A DNA stretch of 64,000 nt from Mangrovivirga cuniculi (GTDB lineage Bacteria; Bacteroidota; Bacteroidia; Cytophagales; Cyclobacteriaceae). The stretch covers positions 3,350,001-3,414,000 of the forward strand of contig NZ_CP028923.1 of NCBI RefSeq assembly GCF_005166025.1, read 5' to 3'. The translations under genes and the position numbers were made by a program. Position 1 is the first letter of the stretch. Each line of letters starts with the position of its first letter. The notes below the pieces were generated by a model. That model did no database searches. It saw nothing but the letters and a program-made list of their open reading frames with translations, and was not told where the DNA came from. Shown here one piece after another: positions 1-8,710 of this stretch.

Positions 1-42
1 TAACGATTGAACCAAGTCTAAAAGTTGCTCGTATCTTTTCAT
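1..42 (-). CDS. Partial CDS, possibly histone H1-like (Hc1) protein, N-terminus only
   Basis: Only the first 14 codons are inside the window; the gene runs off the left edge. The start ATG is at 42-40 on the minus strand and the peptide reads MKRYEQLLDLVQSL. A short charged/amphipathic start of this kind resembles the N-termini of the small histone H1-like DNA-binding proteins common in Cytophagales, but 14 residues cannot prove it. The region upstream (43-147) is AT-rich, with a purine-rich stretch just before the ATG. Identity is a guess from memory of the family; the existence of a start here is reasonable. Confidence 0.3.
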   Translation of the reverse strand, partial: MKRYEQLLDLVQSL

Positions 43-147
43 TTTCTTTTGTTTAAGGTTGTTGATAAAACAATTAATTAATGATTTACAGTGGGCAATA
101 TAGCTGAATTCTGCCTGAAATCAAGGAAAAAGCCGTTTTTTTTGAAA

Positions 148-1398
148 TTAAGAATTAAACTCGGCAAATTCTTTGATCTGATGGTACTCTCCGGAGTCAA
201 TTTTGGATTTTACCGCTTCGAATGCAGCGATAGTTTTCTCCACATCATCCAGTGTATGTGCTGCTGTAGGGATAATCCTAAGCATTATCACATCTTTTGG
301 AACTACCGGATATACTACCACAGAGCAGAAAATCTTAAAATTCTCTCTCATATCATGAGTTAACCCTGTTGCATCTGGTAATCCACCTTTTAGAATTACA
401 GGAGTAACCGGTGATTGAGTAGTACCTATATTAAACCCTCTCTCTTTAAGACCACCTTGCAATGCATCAACGATCTTCCAGAGATTTTCTTTTAATTCTG
501 GTCTTGTTCTTAATAATTCAAGTCTTTTCTTTGCTCCGATCACCAATGGCATTGGTAATGACTTAGCAAAGATCTGAGATCTTGTATTATATCTTAAAAA
601 GTTAATTATATCTTTATTACCTGCTACGAAAGCACCGATACTCGCCATTGATTTTGCGAATGTTGAGAAATAAAGGTCGATTTCATCCTGAACACCCATC
701 ATCTCTCCTACTCCGGCACCTGTTTCACCCATCGTCCCAAAACCATGGGCATCATCGACAAATAATCTGAAATCGTATTTCTTTTTAAGATCTGCTATTT
801 CTTTTAACGCACCACAATTACCTGACATACCGAAAACACCTTCAGTAATAACAAGGATTCCTCCTCCGGTTTCATTCACTAATTTAGTAGCGCGATTAAG
901 TTGAGTCTCCAGACTCTCCATATCATTGTGCTTGTAAACAAATCGTTTCCCCATATGAAGACGAACACCATCTAAAATACAAGCATGGCTTTCCGCATCA
1001 TATACAATAACGTCTTTTCTATCTACAACAGCATCAATAATTGATAGTACACCCTGGTATCCGAAGTTTAACAACATAACAGCTTCCTTCTTAATGAAAT
1101 CAGCTAGTTGCTCTTCAAGTTCTTCATGGTGCTTAGTATTTCCTGACATCATTCGGGCTCCCATTGGATAAGCAAGGCCCCACTCCTGAGCTGCTTCAGC
1201 ATCAGCTTTTCTTACTTCAGGATGATTAGCAAGACCTAAGTAGTTGTTCAAACTCCAGGTCAAAACTTCTTTACCCTGAAAGCGCATACGTGGCGCAATC
1301 TCTCCTTCCAATTTCGGGAACATATAATATCCCTCACTTCTCTGCCCGTGCCTTCCTAGAGGCCCCATGTCAGCCAGTAATTTCTCAAATAGATCCAC
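148..1398 (-). CDS. Alpha-oxoamine synthase family PLP enzyme, likely serine palmitoyltransferase
   Basis: A 416-residue fold-type I pyridoxal-phosphate enzyme of the alpha-oxoamine synthase family (KBL, BioF, HemA, SPT). Seen: the PLP aspartate/histidine motif VDDAHGFG near residue 215, and the Schiff-base lysine in STFAKSMASIGAF near residue 247. Length and the sequence around FLRYNTRSQIFAKS resemble bacteroidete serine palmitoyltransferases, which condense L-serine with a fatty acyl-CoA as the first step of sphingolipid synthesis; Bacteroidota are known sphingolipid producers. A glycine C-acetyltransferase (KBL) role cannot be excluded, and no other sphingolipid gene lies nearby. It is transcribed from its own promoter, divergently from accC. 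Confidence 0.8.
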   Translation of the reverse strand: MDLFEKLLADMGPLGRHGQRSEGYYMFPKLEGEIAPRMRFQGKEVLTWSLNNYLGLANHPEVRKADAEAAQEWGLAYPMGARMMSGNTKHHEELEEQLADFIKKEAVMLLNFGYQGVLSIIDAVVDRKDVIVYDAESHACILDGVRLHMGKRFVYKHNDMESLETQLNRATKLVNETGGGILVITEGVFGMSGNCGALKEIADLKKKYDFRLFVDDAHGFGTMGETGAGVGEMMGVQDEIDLYFSTFAKSMASIGAFVAGNKDIINFLRYNTRSQIFAKSLPMPLVIGAKKRLELLRTRPELKENLWKIVDALQGGLKERGFNIGTTQSPVTPVILKGGLPDATGLTHDMRENFKIFCSVVVYPVVPKDVIMLRIIPTAAHTLDDVEKTIAAFEAVKSKIDSGEYHQIKEFAEFNS

Positions 1399-1431
1399 AG
1401 CTATTTATATTTAGATTGTTAAATCAAGCTT

Positions 1432-1462
1432 CAAAATTAGTAAAACACATCCGTAAACCAAA
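1432..1462 (-). promoter_or_regulatory. Bacteroidota-type promoter for the serine palmitoyltransferase-like gene
   Basis: On the minus strand TTTG (1462-1459) is followed after exactly 19 bases by TAATTTTG (1439-1432). This matches the known primary sigma-factor consensus of Bacteroidota, TTTG-N19-TAnnTTTG. The start codon at 1398 would leave a leader of roughly 27 bases. Confidence 0.65.
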
Positions 1463-1624
1463 AATTGCCCCCATATTTTAGTGCTTTTGGGGATAGATTA
1501 ACAAAATTTCGTTAATTAGCATATGCTTTATCAAAAGCTCATTTATTTTACTTTATAACCGTAAACCTTAACGATATTCATCTATTAGGGTTTTCACTTA
1601 ACATATTGACCCAGTTACACCTGT

Positions 1625-3130
1625 ATGAAAAAGATAAATAAAGTACTAATTGCAAATCGCGGGGAAATCGCCCTTAGAATTATCCGTTCTCTTAAGGAAA
1701 TTGATGTAAAAACAGTAGCTATTTATTCAGAAGCTGACAGAAACGCTCTTCACGTAAGAGAAGCTGATGAAGCTGTTTTACTCGGGCCTCCTCCATCCAA
1801 TCAGTCTTATTTATTAGGAGACAAGATCATTGAAGTTTGTAAAGACCTGAAAGTTGACGCAATACATCCGGGGTATGGTTTCCTTTCTGAAAATGCCAAT
1901 TTCGCAAGAAGTGTCAATAGTGCTGGAATCATCTTTATTGGCCCGTCTCCAGAATCAATTGAGGTAATGGGTGATAAAATCTCTGCAAAAAATGCAGTTA
2001 CAAAATTTGACATCCCATTAGTGCCGGGAACAAAAGATGCTATTACTGATGTAGAAGAAGCTAAGAAAAAAGCTGAAGACATCGGATATCCTATCCTAAT
2101 TAAAGCCAGTGCCGGTGGTGGTGGTAAAGGAATGAGAATCGTTGAGTCTGCAGATGATTTTGAATCTCAAATGAAACTTGCGGTTAGCGAAGCTACTTCT
2201 GCCTTTGGCGATGGTTCTGTTTTTATTGAAAAATTCATCACTTCGCCTCGCCATATCGAGATACAGATACTGGGTGATACACATGGAAATATTGTCCACC
2301 TCTTCGAACGGGAATGTTCGATCCAGCGAAGACACCAAAAAGTCATAGAAGAGGCTCCTTCAGCAGTCCTTACCCCTGAAATAAGAGAAAAAATGGGCCA
2401 GGCAGCCATAGGAGTTGCCAAGGCATGTAATTACTTCGGAGCAGGAACTGTAGAGTTCATTGTTGATGATAAATTAAATTTCTATTTCCTGGAAATGAAC
2501 ACTCGTCTCCAGGTTGAGCATCCGGTGACAGAAATGATCACAGGAATTGACCTGGTTAAAGAACAGGTAAGGATAGCAGAAGGTAACGAACTACCATTTA
2601 AACAGGAAGATCTTTCTATTAATGGACATTCTCTTGAAGTAAGGGTGTATGCTGAGGATCCGAAAAACAACTTCCTTCCTGACATTGGAAAGCTTAAGTC
2701 GTACAGAAGGCCCCAGGGTCCCGGTGTTCGTGTAGACGATGGGTTTGAAGAAGGCATGGATATTCCGATCTATTATGATCCAATGATCGCTAAACTAGTC
2801 ACTCATGCTGCAGACAGGGAGAAAGCCATTGAACGAATGATCAGGGCAATTGATGAATACAATATCACTGGTATTGAAACTACACTTGGATTCTGTAAAT
2901 ACGTATTAAAACACGATGCTTTCACGTCAGGTAATTTCGATACAAAATTCATCGATAATCATTATACCCCGGATGTCCTTGAAAGTGAGTTGACTGATGA
3001 GGAGATCGAACTTGCATCAGCTTTCGCAGCAAAGATCATGAACGAAAATAAAAAGAAATCGACTGAAAAGACAGCCGGCCAAAACGGAAATACGATTAGT
3101 CCCTGGAGAAAAAGAAACCAACAGTTTTAA
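1625..3130 (+). CDS. accC: Biotin carboxylase subunit of acetyl-/propionyl-CoA carboxylase
   Basis: A 501-residue ATP-grasp biotin carboxylase, which carboxylates biotin on its carrier protein using ATP and bicarbonate. Seen: N-terminal IANRGEIALRIIRS, the glycine-rich ATP loop KASAGGGGKGMR (about residue 158), ERECSIQRRHQKVIEEAPS, and the catalytic EMNTRLQVEHPVTE near residue 295. It is about 50 residues longer than E. coli AccC: the last 35 residues are polar, lysine-rich and end in SPWRKRNQQF, as in the biotin carboxylase subunits of bacteroidete acyl-CoA (propionyl/methylcrotonyl-type) carboxylases. No biotin carrier or carboxyltransferase gene is adjacent, so the acyl-CoA substrate is not settled. 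Its stop overlaps the next ATG by one base (TAATG), so translation is probably coupled. Confidence 0.9.
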   Translation: MKKINKVLIANRGEIALRIIRSLKEIDVKTVAIYSEADRNALHVREADEAVLLGPPPSNQSYLLGDKIIEVCKDLKVDAIHPGYGFLSENANFARSVNSAGIIFIGPSPESIEVMGDKISAKNAVTKFDIPLVPGTKDAITDVEEAKKKAEDIGYPILIKASAGGGGKGMRIVESADDFESQMKLAVSEATSAFGDGSVFIEKFITSPRHIEIQILGDTHGNIVHLFERECSIQRRHQKVIEEAPSAVLTPEIREKMGQAAIGVAKACNYFGAGTVEFIVDDKLNFYFLEMNTRLQVEHPVTEMITGIDLVKEQVRIAEGNELPFKQEDLSINGHSLEVRVYAEDPKNNFLPDIGKLKSYRRPQGPGVRVDDGFEEGMDIPIYYDPMIAKLVTHAADREKAIERMIRAIDEYNITGIETTLGFCKYVLKHDAFTSGNFDTKFIDNHYTPDVLESELTDEEIELASAFAAKIMNENKKKSTEKTAGQNGNTISPWRKRNQQF

Positions 3131-4452
3131 TGGCAGACATACTTCCTATCCGTGCCTGGAGATACAATGATGCAAAGGCTGCTGATCTTGAAGATTTAAG
3201 TGCTCCTTTGTTTGACGTTGTTTCTAAAGCACAAAGAGAACAGCTATATAAAAATCCGTATAATAGTATTCACCTTTCGGTTCCTTTAGGACCGAACCCT
3301 GCAGCTAATGCACTTAAGAAATTAAATGAGTGGAAAGCAGAGGAAGTGATTAAACTGGATACTGTTCCGGGAATCTATGTTTATTATCAATACTTCAAAC
3401 TGCACGGAGAAAATAAGGAATACGTACGAAAAGGCTTTATTTGTAATATCAGGATTTATGACTGGGATGACAAAGAAAACATCAATAGCCCCGATGCAAT
3501 TCTAAGGCATGAAAACACGATTCCCGATGCAGTAAATGACCGGATCGAATTGCTGGAAGCCACAGAAATACAGGCCAGTCCTACACACGGATTGTACTCA
3601 GATAAGGAGTATCAACTGGAAAAATATATGGATGAAGCTATCCAGCATCCAATTGCTGAAACTGAAGATTACCAGGGTGTTAAAGATGTGCTTGGGGTAA
3701 TTCACGATTATGATATCATTAAAAAATTTGTGGAAGTTTTAAAAACTCGTGCGGTTATCCTGGCAGATGGTCATCATCGGTATGAAGGCGCTTTATCTTA
3801 CTACAAAAAGAGAAAGGCAGAAAATCCAAATCATGATGGTAGTGAACCTTATAATTTCCACATGATGTATCTAACTAACATAGAGTCAGATGATTTAAGG
3901 ATACTCCCAACCCATCGGTTGATTAGTGGTTTGCAAAGTTTTGATAAGGAAGAAATTCTTGAAAAAGCGGCCGAATGGTTTATCATTAAACCAGTAGATA
4001 ATGCATTTGATATTGGTGAGGTAATCCTCGGAAAGCCCTGGGCATTTGGCCTCGTTTTCAAAAATCAGACCGTAAAAATCAGGTTAAAACCTGAAATGAT
4101 AGATAAAATCGAATGGAAATTCCCTGATATCGTAAAAAAACTGGATCTCACCGTTCTGCATTATTTCTTTATTGAAAAAGTTCTCGGTATCCCCGGAAAG
4201 GAACAAAGAAAAAGTCCAAACATCACATTCGAAAGAAATTTCACTTCCTGTATCAATTCCGTCACTACGGGTCAAGCTCAATGCGCATTAATCACTCAGG
4301 AACTTTCTGTGGAAGATGTAAAAAAAGTATGTTATAGTGGATATACACTCCCACAAAAGTCAACATATTTTTACCCTAAAACAGTCAGTGGTTTTTTATT
4401 CGGCTCATTAAAAGAAAATGAATTTTACACGACCCCTCGTATTAGCTTCTAG
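3130..4452 (+). CDS. DUF1015 family protein
   Basis: A 440-residue cytoplasmic protein with the DUF1015 layout: N-terminal LPIRAWRYND, an internal conserved block LADGHHRYEGALSYY (about residue 212), and a C-terminal region with no membrane segments. The biochemical function of the family is not established as far as I know. Conservation of HHRYEGA-type residues suggests an enzyme or nucleotide-binding role, which is inference. It is the middle gene of a tight unit: one-base overlap with accC upstream and 35-base overlap with maf downstream. Translational coupling in both directions makes co-expression very likely. Confidence 0.8.
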   Translation: MADILPIRAWRYNDAKAADLEDLSAPLFDVVSKAQREQLYKNPYNSIHLSVPLGPNPAANALKKLNEWKAEEVIKLDTVPGIYVYYQYFKLHGENKEYVRKGFICNIRIYDWDDKENINSPDAILRHENTIPDAVNDRIELLEATEIQASPTHGLYSDKEYQLEKYMDEAIQHPIAETEDYQGVKDVLGVIHDYDIIKKFVEVLKTRAVILADGHHRYEGALSYYKKRKAENPNHDGSEPYNFHMMYLTNIESDDLRILPTHRLISGLQSFDKEEILEKAAEWFIIKPVDNAFDIGEVILGKPWAFGLVFKNQTVKIRLKPEMIDKIEWKFPDIVKKLDLTVLHYFFIEKVLGIPGKEQRKSPNITFERNFTSCINSVTTGQAQCALITQELSVEDVKKVCYSGYTLPQKSTYFYPKTVSGFLFGSLKENEFYTTPRISF

Positions 4453-4987
4453 ATCACCAAGGAGGAAACAACTCATCGAAGACCTGGGGTTGAAAGTTAT
4501 TATCAAACCCACAGATATCGATGAGTCTTATCCAGCGGATCTGGATCCGTTTCTGGTTCCTGAGTTTCTGGCCAATAAAAAAGCCGATGCCATCTCTGAG
4601 GTAAATAATGAAGAGGTAGTTCTCACTGGTGATACGGTAGTAATACTTGAAGGGGAAATTCTGGAAAAGCCTTCTGATAAAAAACACGCTATAGAAATGC
4701 TTCGGCTACTATCCGGAAAAAAGCATTATGTGGTGAGCGGAATTTGTTTAAAAGATAAAGATAAAAGAATTTCTGCCTCATCAGTTACTTCTGTCTGGTT
4801 TAAAGAGTTATCTGATGATGAGATTCATTATTACATCGATAATTACGAACCATTTGATAAAGCAGGAGCCTATGGAATTCAGGAATGGATAGGAATGGTT
4901 GGTGTAGAAAAAATCGAAGGTAGTTATTTTAATGTGGTTGGGTTTCCGGTACATCTCATCTACGAAATTCTCAGTGAATTTAAATAA
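4418..4987 (+). CDS. maf: Maf family nucleoside triphosphate pyrophosphatase
   Basis: A 189-residue Maf/Ham1-superfamily enzyme that hydrolyses modified or non-canonical nucleoside triphosphates (dTTP/UTP or m7GTP type, depending on subgroup) to the monophosphate. Seen: the Maf signature LASRSPRRKQLIEDLG near residue 8, the catalytic acid region TGDTVVILEGEILEKP near residue 68, and the C-terminal GAYGIQEWIGMVGVEKIEGSY followed by N-V-V-G. Full length for the family. The start overlaps the end of the DUF1015 gene by 35 bases in another frame, which is the normal situation for a coupled operon and not a sign of a wrong start. Confidence 0.92.
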   Translation: MNFTRPLVLASRSPRRKQLIEDLGLKVIIKPTDIDESYPADLDPFLVPEFLANKKADAISEVNNEEVVLTGDTVVILEGEILEKPSDKKHAIEMLRLLSGKKHYVVSGICLKDKDKRISASSVTSVWFKELSDDEIHYYIDNYEPFDKAGAYGIQEWIGMVGVEKIEGSYFNVVGFPVHLIYEILSEFK

Positions 4988-5014
4988 AACTGAAATAGCA
5001 AGAAATATTCAGCA

Positions 5015-5048
5015 TAAAAAAAGCCTTGCGAAAATCAACGCAAGGCTT
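5015..5048 (-). terminator. Rho-independent terminator of the tolC-adaptor unit
   Basis: Stem AAGCCTTGCG (5021-5030) pairs with CGCAAGGCTT (5039-5048). On the minus strand the hairpin is followed by seven or more T (5021-5015), so it ends the minus-strand efflux operon. It also lies just after the plus-strand maf stop and may end that unit weakly. Confidence 0.75.
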
Positions 5049-5079
5049 CCAAAAGATGATCAATCTTTATATCTATCAA

Positions 5080-6465
5080 TTATTCATCCACCTTTGCTAA
5101 ATTTTTATCATCCTTTCCACCTTTATTGCTTACCGCTACCAGGTCTCCATCTTCAAGATTCTTAGACACAGCAATAAATGGGCCGCTTACTACTTTCTCT
5201 CCCTTCTTCAGGCCCTTTGTTACCTGGATAAACTCGAAGTCGCTAATGCCCGTTTCTACCTGACGTTTGGAAACCTCATTGGTAGTTTCATCATAGACAA
5301 AAACGATCTCTTCTATTTTTTTAGACTTTTCTTTTTCTTCTTCCTCTTTCTTGCTTTCCTTTTCTTCTTCCTTTTTCTTGCCATATTTTGGCTTATCACT
5401 TCGTGTAGTTACTGCAGCGATCGGAATACTTAATGCATCATTTACCGTTTCAGTAATGATTTCAACGGATGCGGTCATACCAGGCCTGAATGGAGACAAT
5501 CCTTCAGCTTCTACCGGTAAATCATCATAAGATTCATTAAGGATCAAAATCCTCACTTCAAATTCTGTCACAGCATCAGCACTCACTTTTTCTTTTGCTG
5601 TATTCGCAATCTGAGTTACCACACCATTAAACATTCTGTCCAGGTGAGAATATGCATCAACCTCTATTTCAACTGTATCATTTTTAGATATTCTAATAAT
5701 ATCATTTTCATTCACATCTACCCTGACCTCCATATTATTGAGATTGGCAAGGATCATCATTTCGGTACCTGCCATCTGATTAGTACCTACGACAGTTTCT
5801 CCTTCTTCAACACTTAACTTAGAAATAGTACCATCTTGTGGAGCAAAGATCTTGGTAAGACTAAGGTTTTCACGTGCATCACTAACTGTAGCCTGAAAAC
5901 TTGCCACATTATACCGTGCAGCTTCTACATTTTTTTGTGCAGCCTCATAATCCTGGACAGCAGCCTGGTAACTATTTTCCGCATTTTGCCATTCTGCATC
6001 TGAAATCACCTGCTGATCATATAACTTTTTATTTCTTTCGTAATCCTGCTTAGCGCGATCGAGATTAGCCTTGGCTTTAATCATATTTGATTCAGAAGCC
6101 TTTAAACTAGCTCTTTGTTGATTAAGATTGGCTACGGTACGGTTAAGTGCTAACTCAAAATTATCTCTACGTAATTCAGCCAGGAGATCACCTTTTTTCA
6201 CTTTTTGACCTTCAATCACGTGTAGTTCGATAATCTCTCCTGAAACTTCAGGGCTTATTTTTATTTCCGTTACAGGTTGAACTACCCCTGTAGCTCCTAC
6301 TCGTTGAGTAATAGTTCTTTGTTCAGCATCAGAAACTTCTACTTTTTCAGCATCAGGTCCACCGATGACATTAAATTTCTTTAGGAGAATAACTACTCCT
6401 ATCACGACAACCAGTAGTACCAGTAACCTGATTATCAGTGTTTTGTTGTTAGTGCGCTTTGCCAT
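5080..6465 (-). CDS. Efflux periplasmic adaptor subunit (HlyD/MacA/RND type)
   Basis: A 461-residue membrane-fusion protein that links an inner-membrane pump to TolC. Seen: an N-terminal membrane anchor (LLVLLVVVIGVVILL, about residues 14-30), a biotinyl-lipoyl half motif EVSGEIIELHVIEGQKVKKG near residue 68, a long alpha-helical hairpin rich in Q/A/N (about 95-205), the second lipoyl half FAPQDGTISKLSVEEGETV (about 212), and beta-barrel domains. A strongly charged Glu/Lys run (KKKEEEKESKKEEEEK) near residue 375 is an unusual insertion. It follows tolC by 5 bases. No ABC (MacB) or RND pump gene is in the unit, which ends in a terminator right after this gene. Confidence 0.88.
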   Translation of the reverse strand: MAKRTNNKTLIIRLLVLLVVVIGVVILLKKFNVIGGPDAEKVEVSDAEQRTITQRVGATGVVQPVTEIKISPEVSGEIIELHVIEGQKVKKGDLLAELRRDNFELALNRTVANLNQQRASLKASESNMIKAKANLDRAKQDYERNKKLYDQQVISDAEWQNAENSYQAAVQDYEAAQKNVEAARYNVASFQATVSDARENLSLTKIFAPQDGTISKLSVEEGETVVGTNQMAGTEMMILANLNNMEVRVDVNENDIIRISKNDTVEIEVDAYSHLDRMFNGVVTQIANTAKEKVSADAVTEFEVRILILNESYDDLPVEAEGLSPFRPGMTASVEIITETVNDALSIPIAAVTTRSDKPKYGKKKEEEKESKKEEEEKEKSKKIEEIVFVYDETTNEVSKRQVETGISDFEFIQVTKGLKKGEKVVSGPFIAVSKNLEDGDLVAVSNKGGKDDKNLAKVDE

Positions 6466-6470
6466 ATCTA

Positions 6471-7811
6471 TTAAAGTTCAATCCTTTTACCCTGGTAATA
6501 ATCCAGGACTTTGAGTTTAAAAATGTAGTCGTATTTATTTCTTGTCAGGTCATTTTGAGCCTGAACATAATTGCTTTGTGCTATTGCCAGGTCTACCGCA
6601 TTGATTGCTCCCGCTGATGCCTGATTTTGTGCCATTCTATATGCTTCCTCTGCAGCTGCTCTTGCCTTCTCTGCTGCATCAAAAGCTAATCGTGCTGCCG
6701 CAACATCATTCGATGCTTGCTCTATTTCCTGTCTTATTCTTAATTGTTCATTCTGATAAGTTAACTCAGCCCTGTTTTTAGCTATTTTTGATCGTTGAAT
6801 ATTAAACCGGGTATCCCAGTTACTAAATATCGGGATGTTTATACTCGCTCTTACAGCATAATTTCTAAATTCTTCAAACTGTCTTCCAAAATCGAATTCC
6901 GGAAATTGATCCTGAAAGCTACTTGAAAAGTTAGTACCATAATTAGCACTTAAGCTTAATGTCGGATGAAGTCCTCCTCTTGCAATTTTAAGACCGTATT
7001 CAGCTGATTCTAAAGACAATTCAGCAGATCTAAGATCAGGAAGGCTATCAACAGCAGCCTGGTAGATCTCATTTTTATTCACTATTGCTGTTTGATATCT
7101 GTCTGCATCCAGTTCCGGAACAACAATATCAAAAGGCACATCACTTTCGATTCTCAAGGCCTGCTTCAATAATAACTTACTGTATTGAAGATCATTTCGG
7201 GCCTGGATCAATTGCAATTCATTTGTAGCCACCTGTGAAGCAAGTTGGAGCTCTTCAGATTTGGCGACAGACCCTACTTCAACCATCCTTTTTGTTCGTT
7301 CATACTGCTGTTGTGAACTTTCCAGAACAATTTCGGCAGACTCTACTATTTCTTTATTGAAAATCACATTCAAAAATAAATTAGCCACATTAAGACTTAA
7401 TTCATTTTTGGCTCTTTCATAATCATATTCACTGACCTGTAGGTTCGTTTTGCTTTGTTGATAACTACGCATAGTGCGCAGGCCCGCATAGATTATCCAT
7501 TGAGCATTTGCGCTTACCCCCGCTGTATTTAACTGGTCTGTTGTAAATTCGTTAGTAGTCGGGTCAATTGAACGCCCCCATTGTGAACCATAACTTCCAC
7601 CAATACTTAGCGATGGAAGATTATCATACCAGATATTTTTCACAGAAGCCTCAGACTCAGCAATATTAAGCCTGGATATCTGAACATCTATATTGTTTTG
7701 AACTGCATATGCTATACATTCCTCTAATGTCCATAACGTATCAGACTGGCTTTGAGCCCGACCAGCTACAGTTAAAGAAAATAAAAATAACAGGGTAAGT
7801 ATCCTTTTCAT
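6471..7811 (-). CDS. TolC family outer membrane efflux protein
   Basis: A 446-residue TolC/OEP-family protein forming the outer-membrane channel of tripartite efflux systems. Seen: a signal peptide (KRILTLLFLFSLTVAGRAQS), then two OEP repeats with long amphipathic helices; the first starts TLEECIAYAVQNNIDVQIS (about residue 27) and the second is rich in A/E/R/Q (about residues 345-410) and ends near the C-terminus. Length is typical. It sits between sdaAB (20 bases upstream) and the adaptor gene (5 bases downstream), all on the minus strand, so the three are probably co-transcribed. Confidence 0.9.
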   Translation of the reverse strand: MKRILTLLFLFSLTVAGRAQSQSDTLWTLEECIAYAVQNNIDVQISRLNIAESEASVKNIWYDNLPSLSIGGSYGSQWGRSIDPTTNEFTTDQLNTAGVSANAQWIIYAGLRTMRSYQQSKTNLQVSEYDYERAKNELSLNVANLFLNVIFNKEIVESAEIVLESSQQQYERTKRMVEVGSVAKSEELQLASQVATNELQLIQARNDLQYSKLLLKQALRIESDVPFDIVVPELDADRYQTAIVNKNEIYQAAVDSLPDLRSAELSLESAEYGLKIARGGLHPTLSLSANYGTNFSSSFQDQFPEFDFGRQFEEFRNYAVRASINIPIFSNWDTRFNIQRSKIAKNRAELTYQNEQLRIRQEIEQASNDVAAARLAFDAAEKARAAAEEAYRMAQNQASAGAINAVDLAIAQSNYVQAQNDLTRNKYDYIFKLKVLDYYQGKRIEL

Positions 7812-7831
7812 ATTATTAAAAGTTCACCTAT

Positions 7832-8509
7832 TTAAAGGTCGATATTTGGTATATAAACTACTTCATGCACCCATTTCAGGTGTCTTATATATTCAATCGA
7901 TATCGGATTGAGAGGTGAATCCATCTCGATCACCATACAGGCAAGGTCACTTCTGCCTTTCCTTGATACCGACATCGTTGCAATGTTACATTCATCGTTT
8001 GCAAGCACATTCGAAATAAATGCTATGCTTCCTTTTTGATCGTTATTTGTAAGTATAAGTGTATGGAGATTAACACTGAAATTCGCACTAAAACCGTTAA
8101 CCTTAGAAATATTTATAAGGCCTCCCCCAAGACTTTCTCCGATTACTTCTACTGTTCTGCTCTTTCTTGTCAAAACAAGCTTTACAGTGTTTGGATGATA
8201 GATAGAAGCATTGCCTACTGATTTGAACTTATACTTCAAACCGTTTTCTTTGGCTATATCCAATGACTTTTTAATTCGTTCGTCATCAGTTTTAAAATCC
8301 ATAATACCTGCCAATATTGCTCTGTCACTTCCATGTCCCTCGTATGTTCTGGCAAATGAATTATAAAATGTTATTTCAGCCTCTTCGGGCATACCTCCCA
8401 AAACACGATTTGCAGCACGACCTATTCGCACTACTCCTGCGGTGTGTGAACTGCTGGGACCAATCATCACAGGTCCTATCATGTCGAATATGCTACTACG
8501 TTCTCCCAT
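7832..8509 (-). CDS. sdaAB: L-serine ammonia-lyase (iron-sulfur type), beta subunit
   Basis: A 225-residue beta subunit of the two-subunit Fe-S serine dehydratase, which deaminates L-serine to pyruvate. Seen: the N-terminal substrate-binding signature FDMIGPVMIGPSSSHTAG (residues about 8-25) and a C-terminal ACT-like domain (about residues 145-220). The alpha subunit, which carries the Fe-S cluster cysteines, is not adjacent and must be elsewhere if the enzyme is active. It reads directly into tolC with a 20-base gap, an odd pairing of amino-acid catabolism with an efflux channel. Confidence 0.88.
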   Translation of the reverse strand: MGERSSIFDMIGPVMIGPSSSHTAGVVRIGRAANRVLGGMPEEAEITFYNSFARTYEGHGSDRAILAGIMDFKTDDERIKKSLDIAKENGLKYKFKSVGNASIYHPNTVKLVLTRKSRTVEVIGESLGGGLINISKVNGFSANFSVNLHTLILTNNDQKGSIAFISNVLANDECNIATMSVSRKGRSDLACMVIEMDSPLNPISIEYIRHLKWVHEVVYIPNIDL

Positions 8510-8654
8510 TTTCTTATATCAAATTTTAAAAGTAAAGACTACAATACCTTATGATTATTTACGAGTGGTTTATTTTTTATTTAAAGACCGTTTAAATCAA
8601 GATAGTATTAAAGGTGCGAATTTACTGATACAGATTTTTCCGACCACCTAAAAT

Positions 8655-8680
8655 AAAAAAAGAGCAATCGATGATTGCTC
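8655..8680 (-). terminator. Rho-independent terminator of the OmpA-family gene
   Basis: GAGCAATC (8662-8669) pairs with GATTGCTC (8673-8680). On the minus strand it is followed by a run of T (complement of 8655-8660). Short T/A runs on both sides could allow weak bidirectional action. Confidence 0.7.
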
Positions 8681-8710
8681 TTTTATAACAGAATAAACTT
8701 ATTATATGTC

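Noticed and set aside
1-30. tRNA T-loop-like string (GGTTCAATC on the minus strand)
   Set aside because: No acceptor or anticodon stem fits around it, and it lies in a plausible coding start.
91-363. Open frame on the plus strand opposite the serine palmitoyltransferase gene
   Set aside because: It is cysteine- and histidine-rich antisense of a conserved gene end, with no family features.
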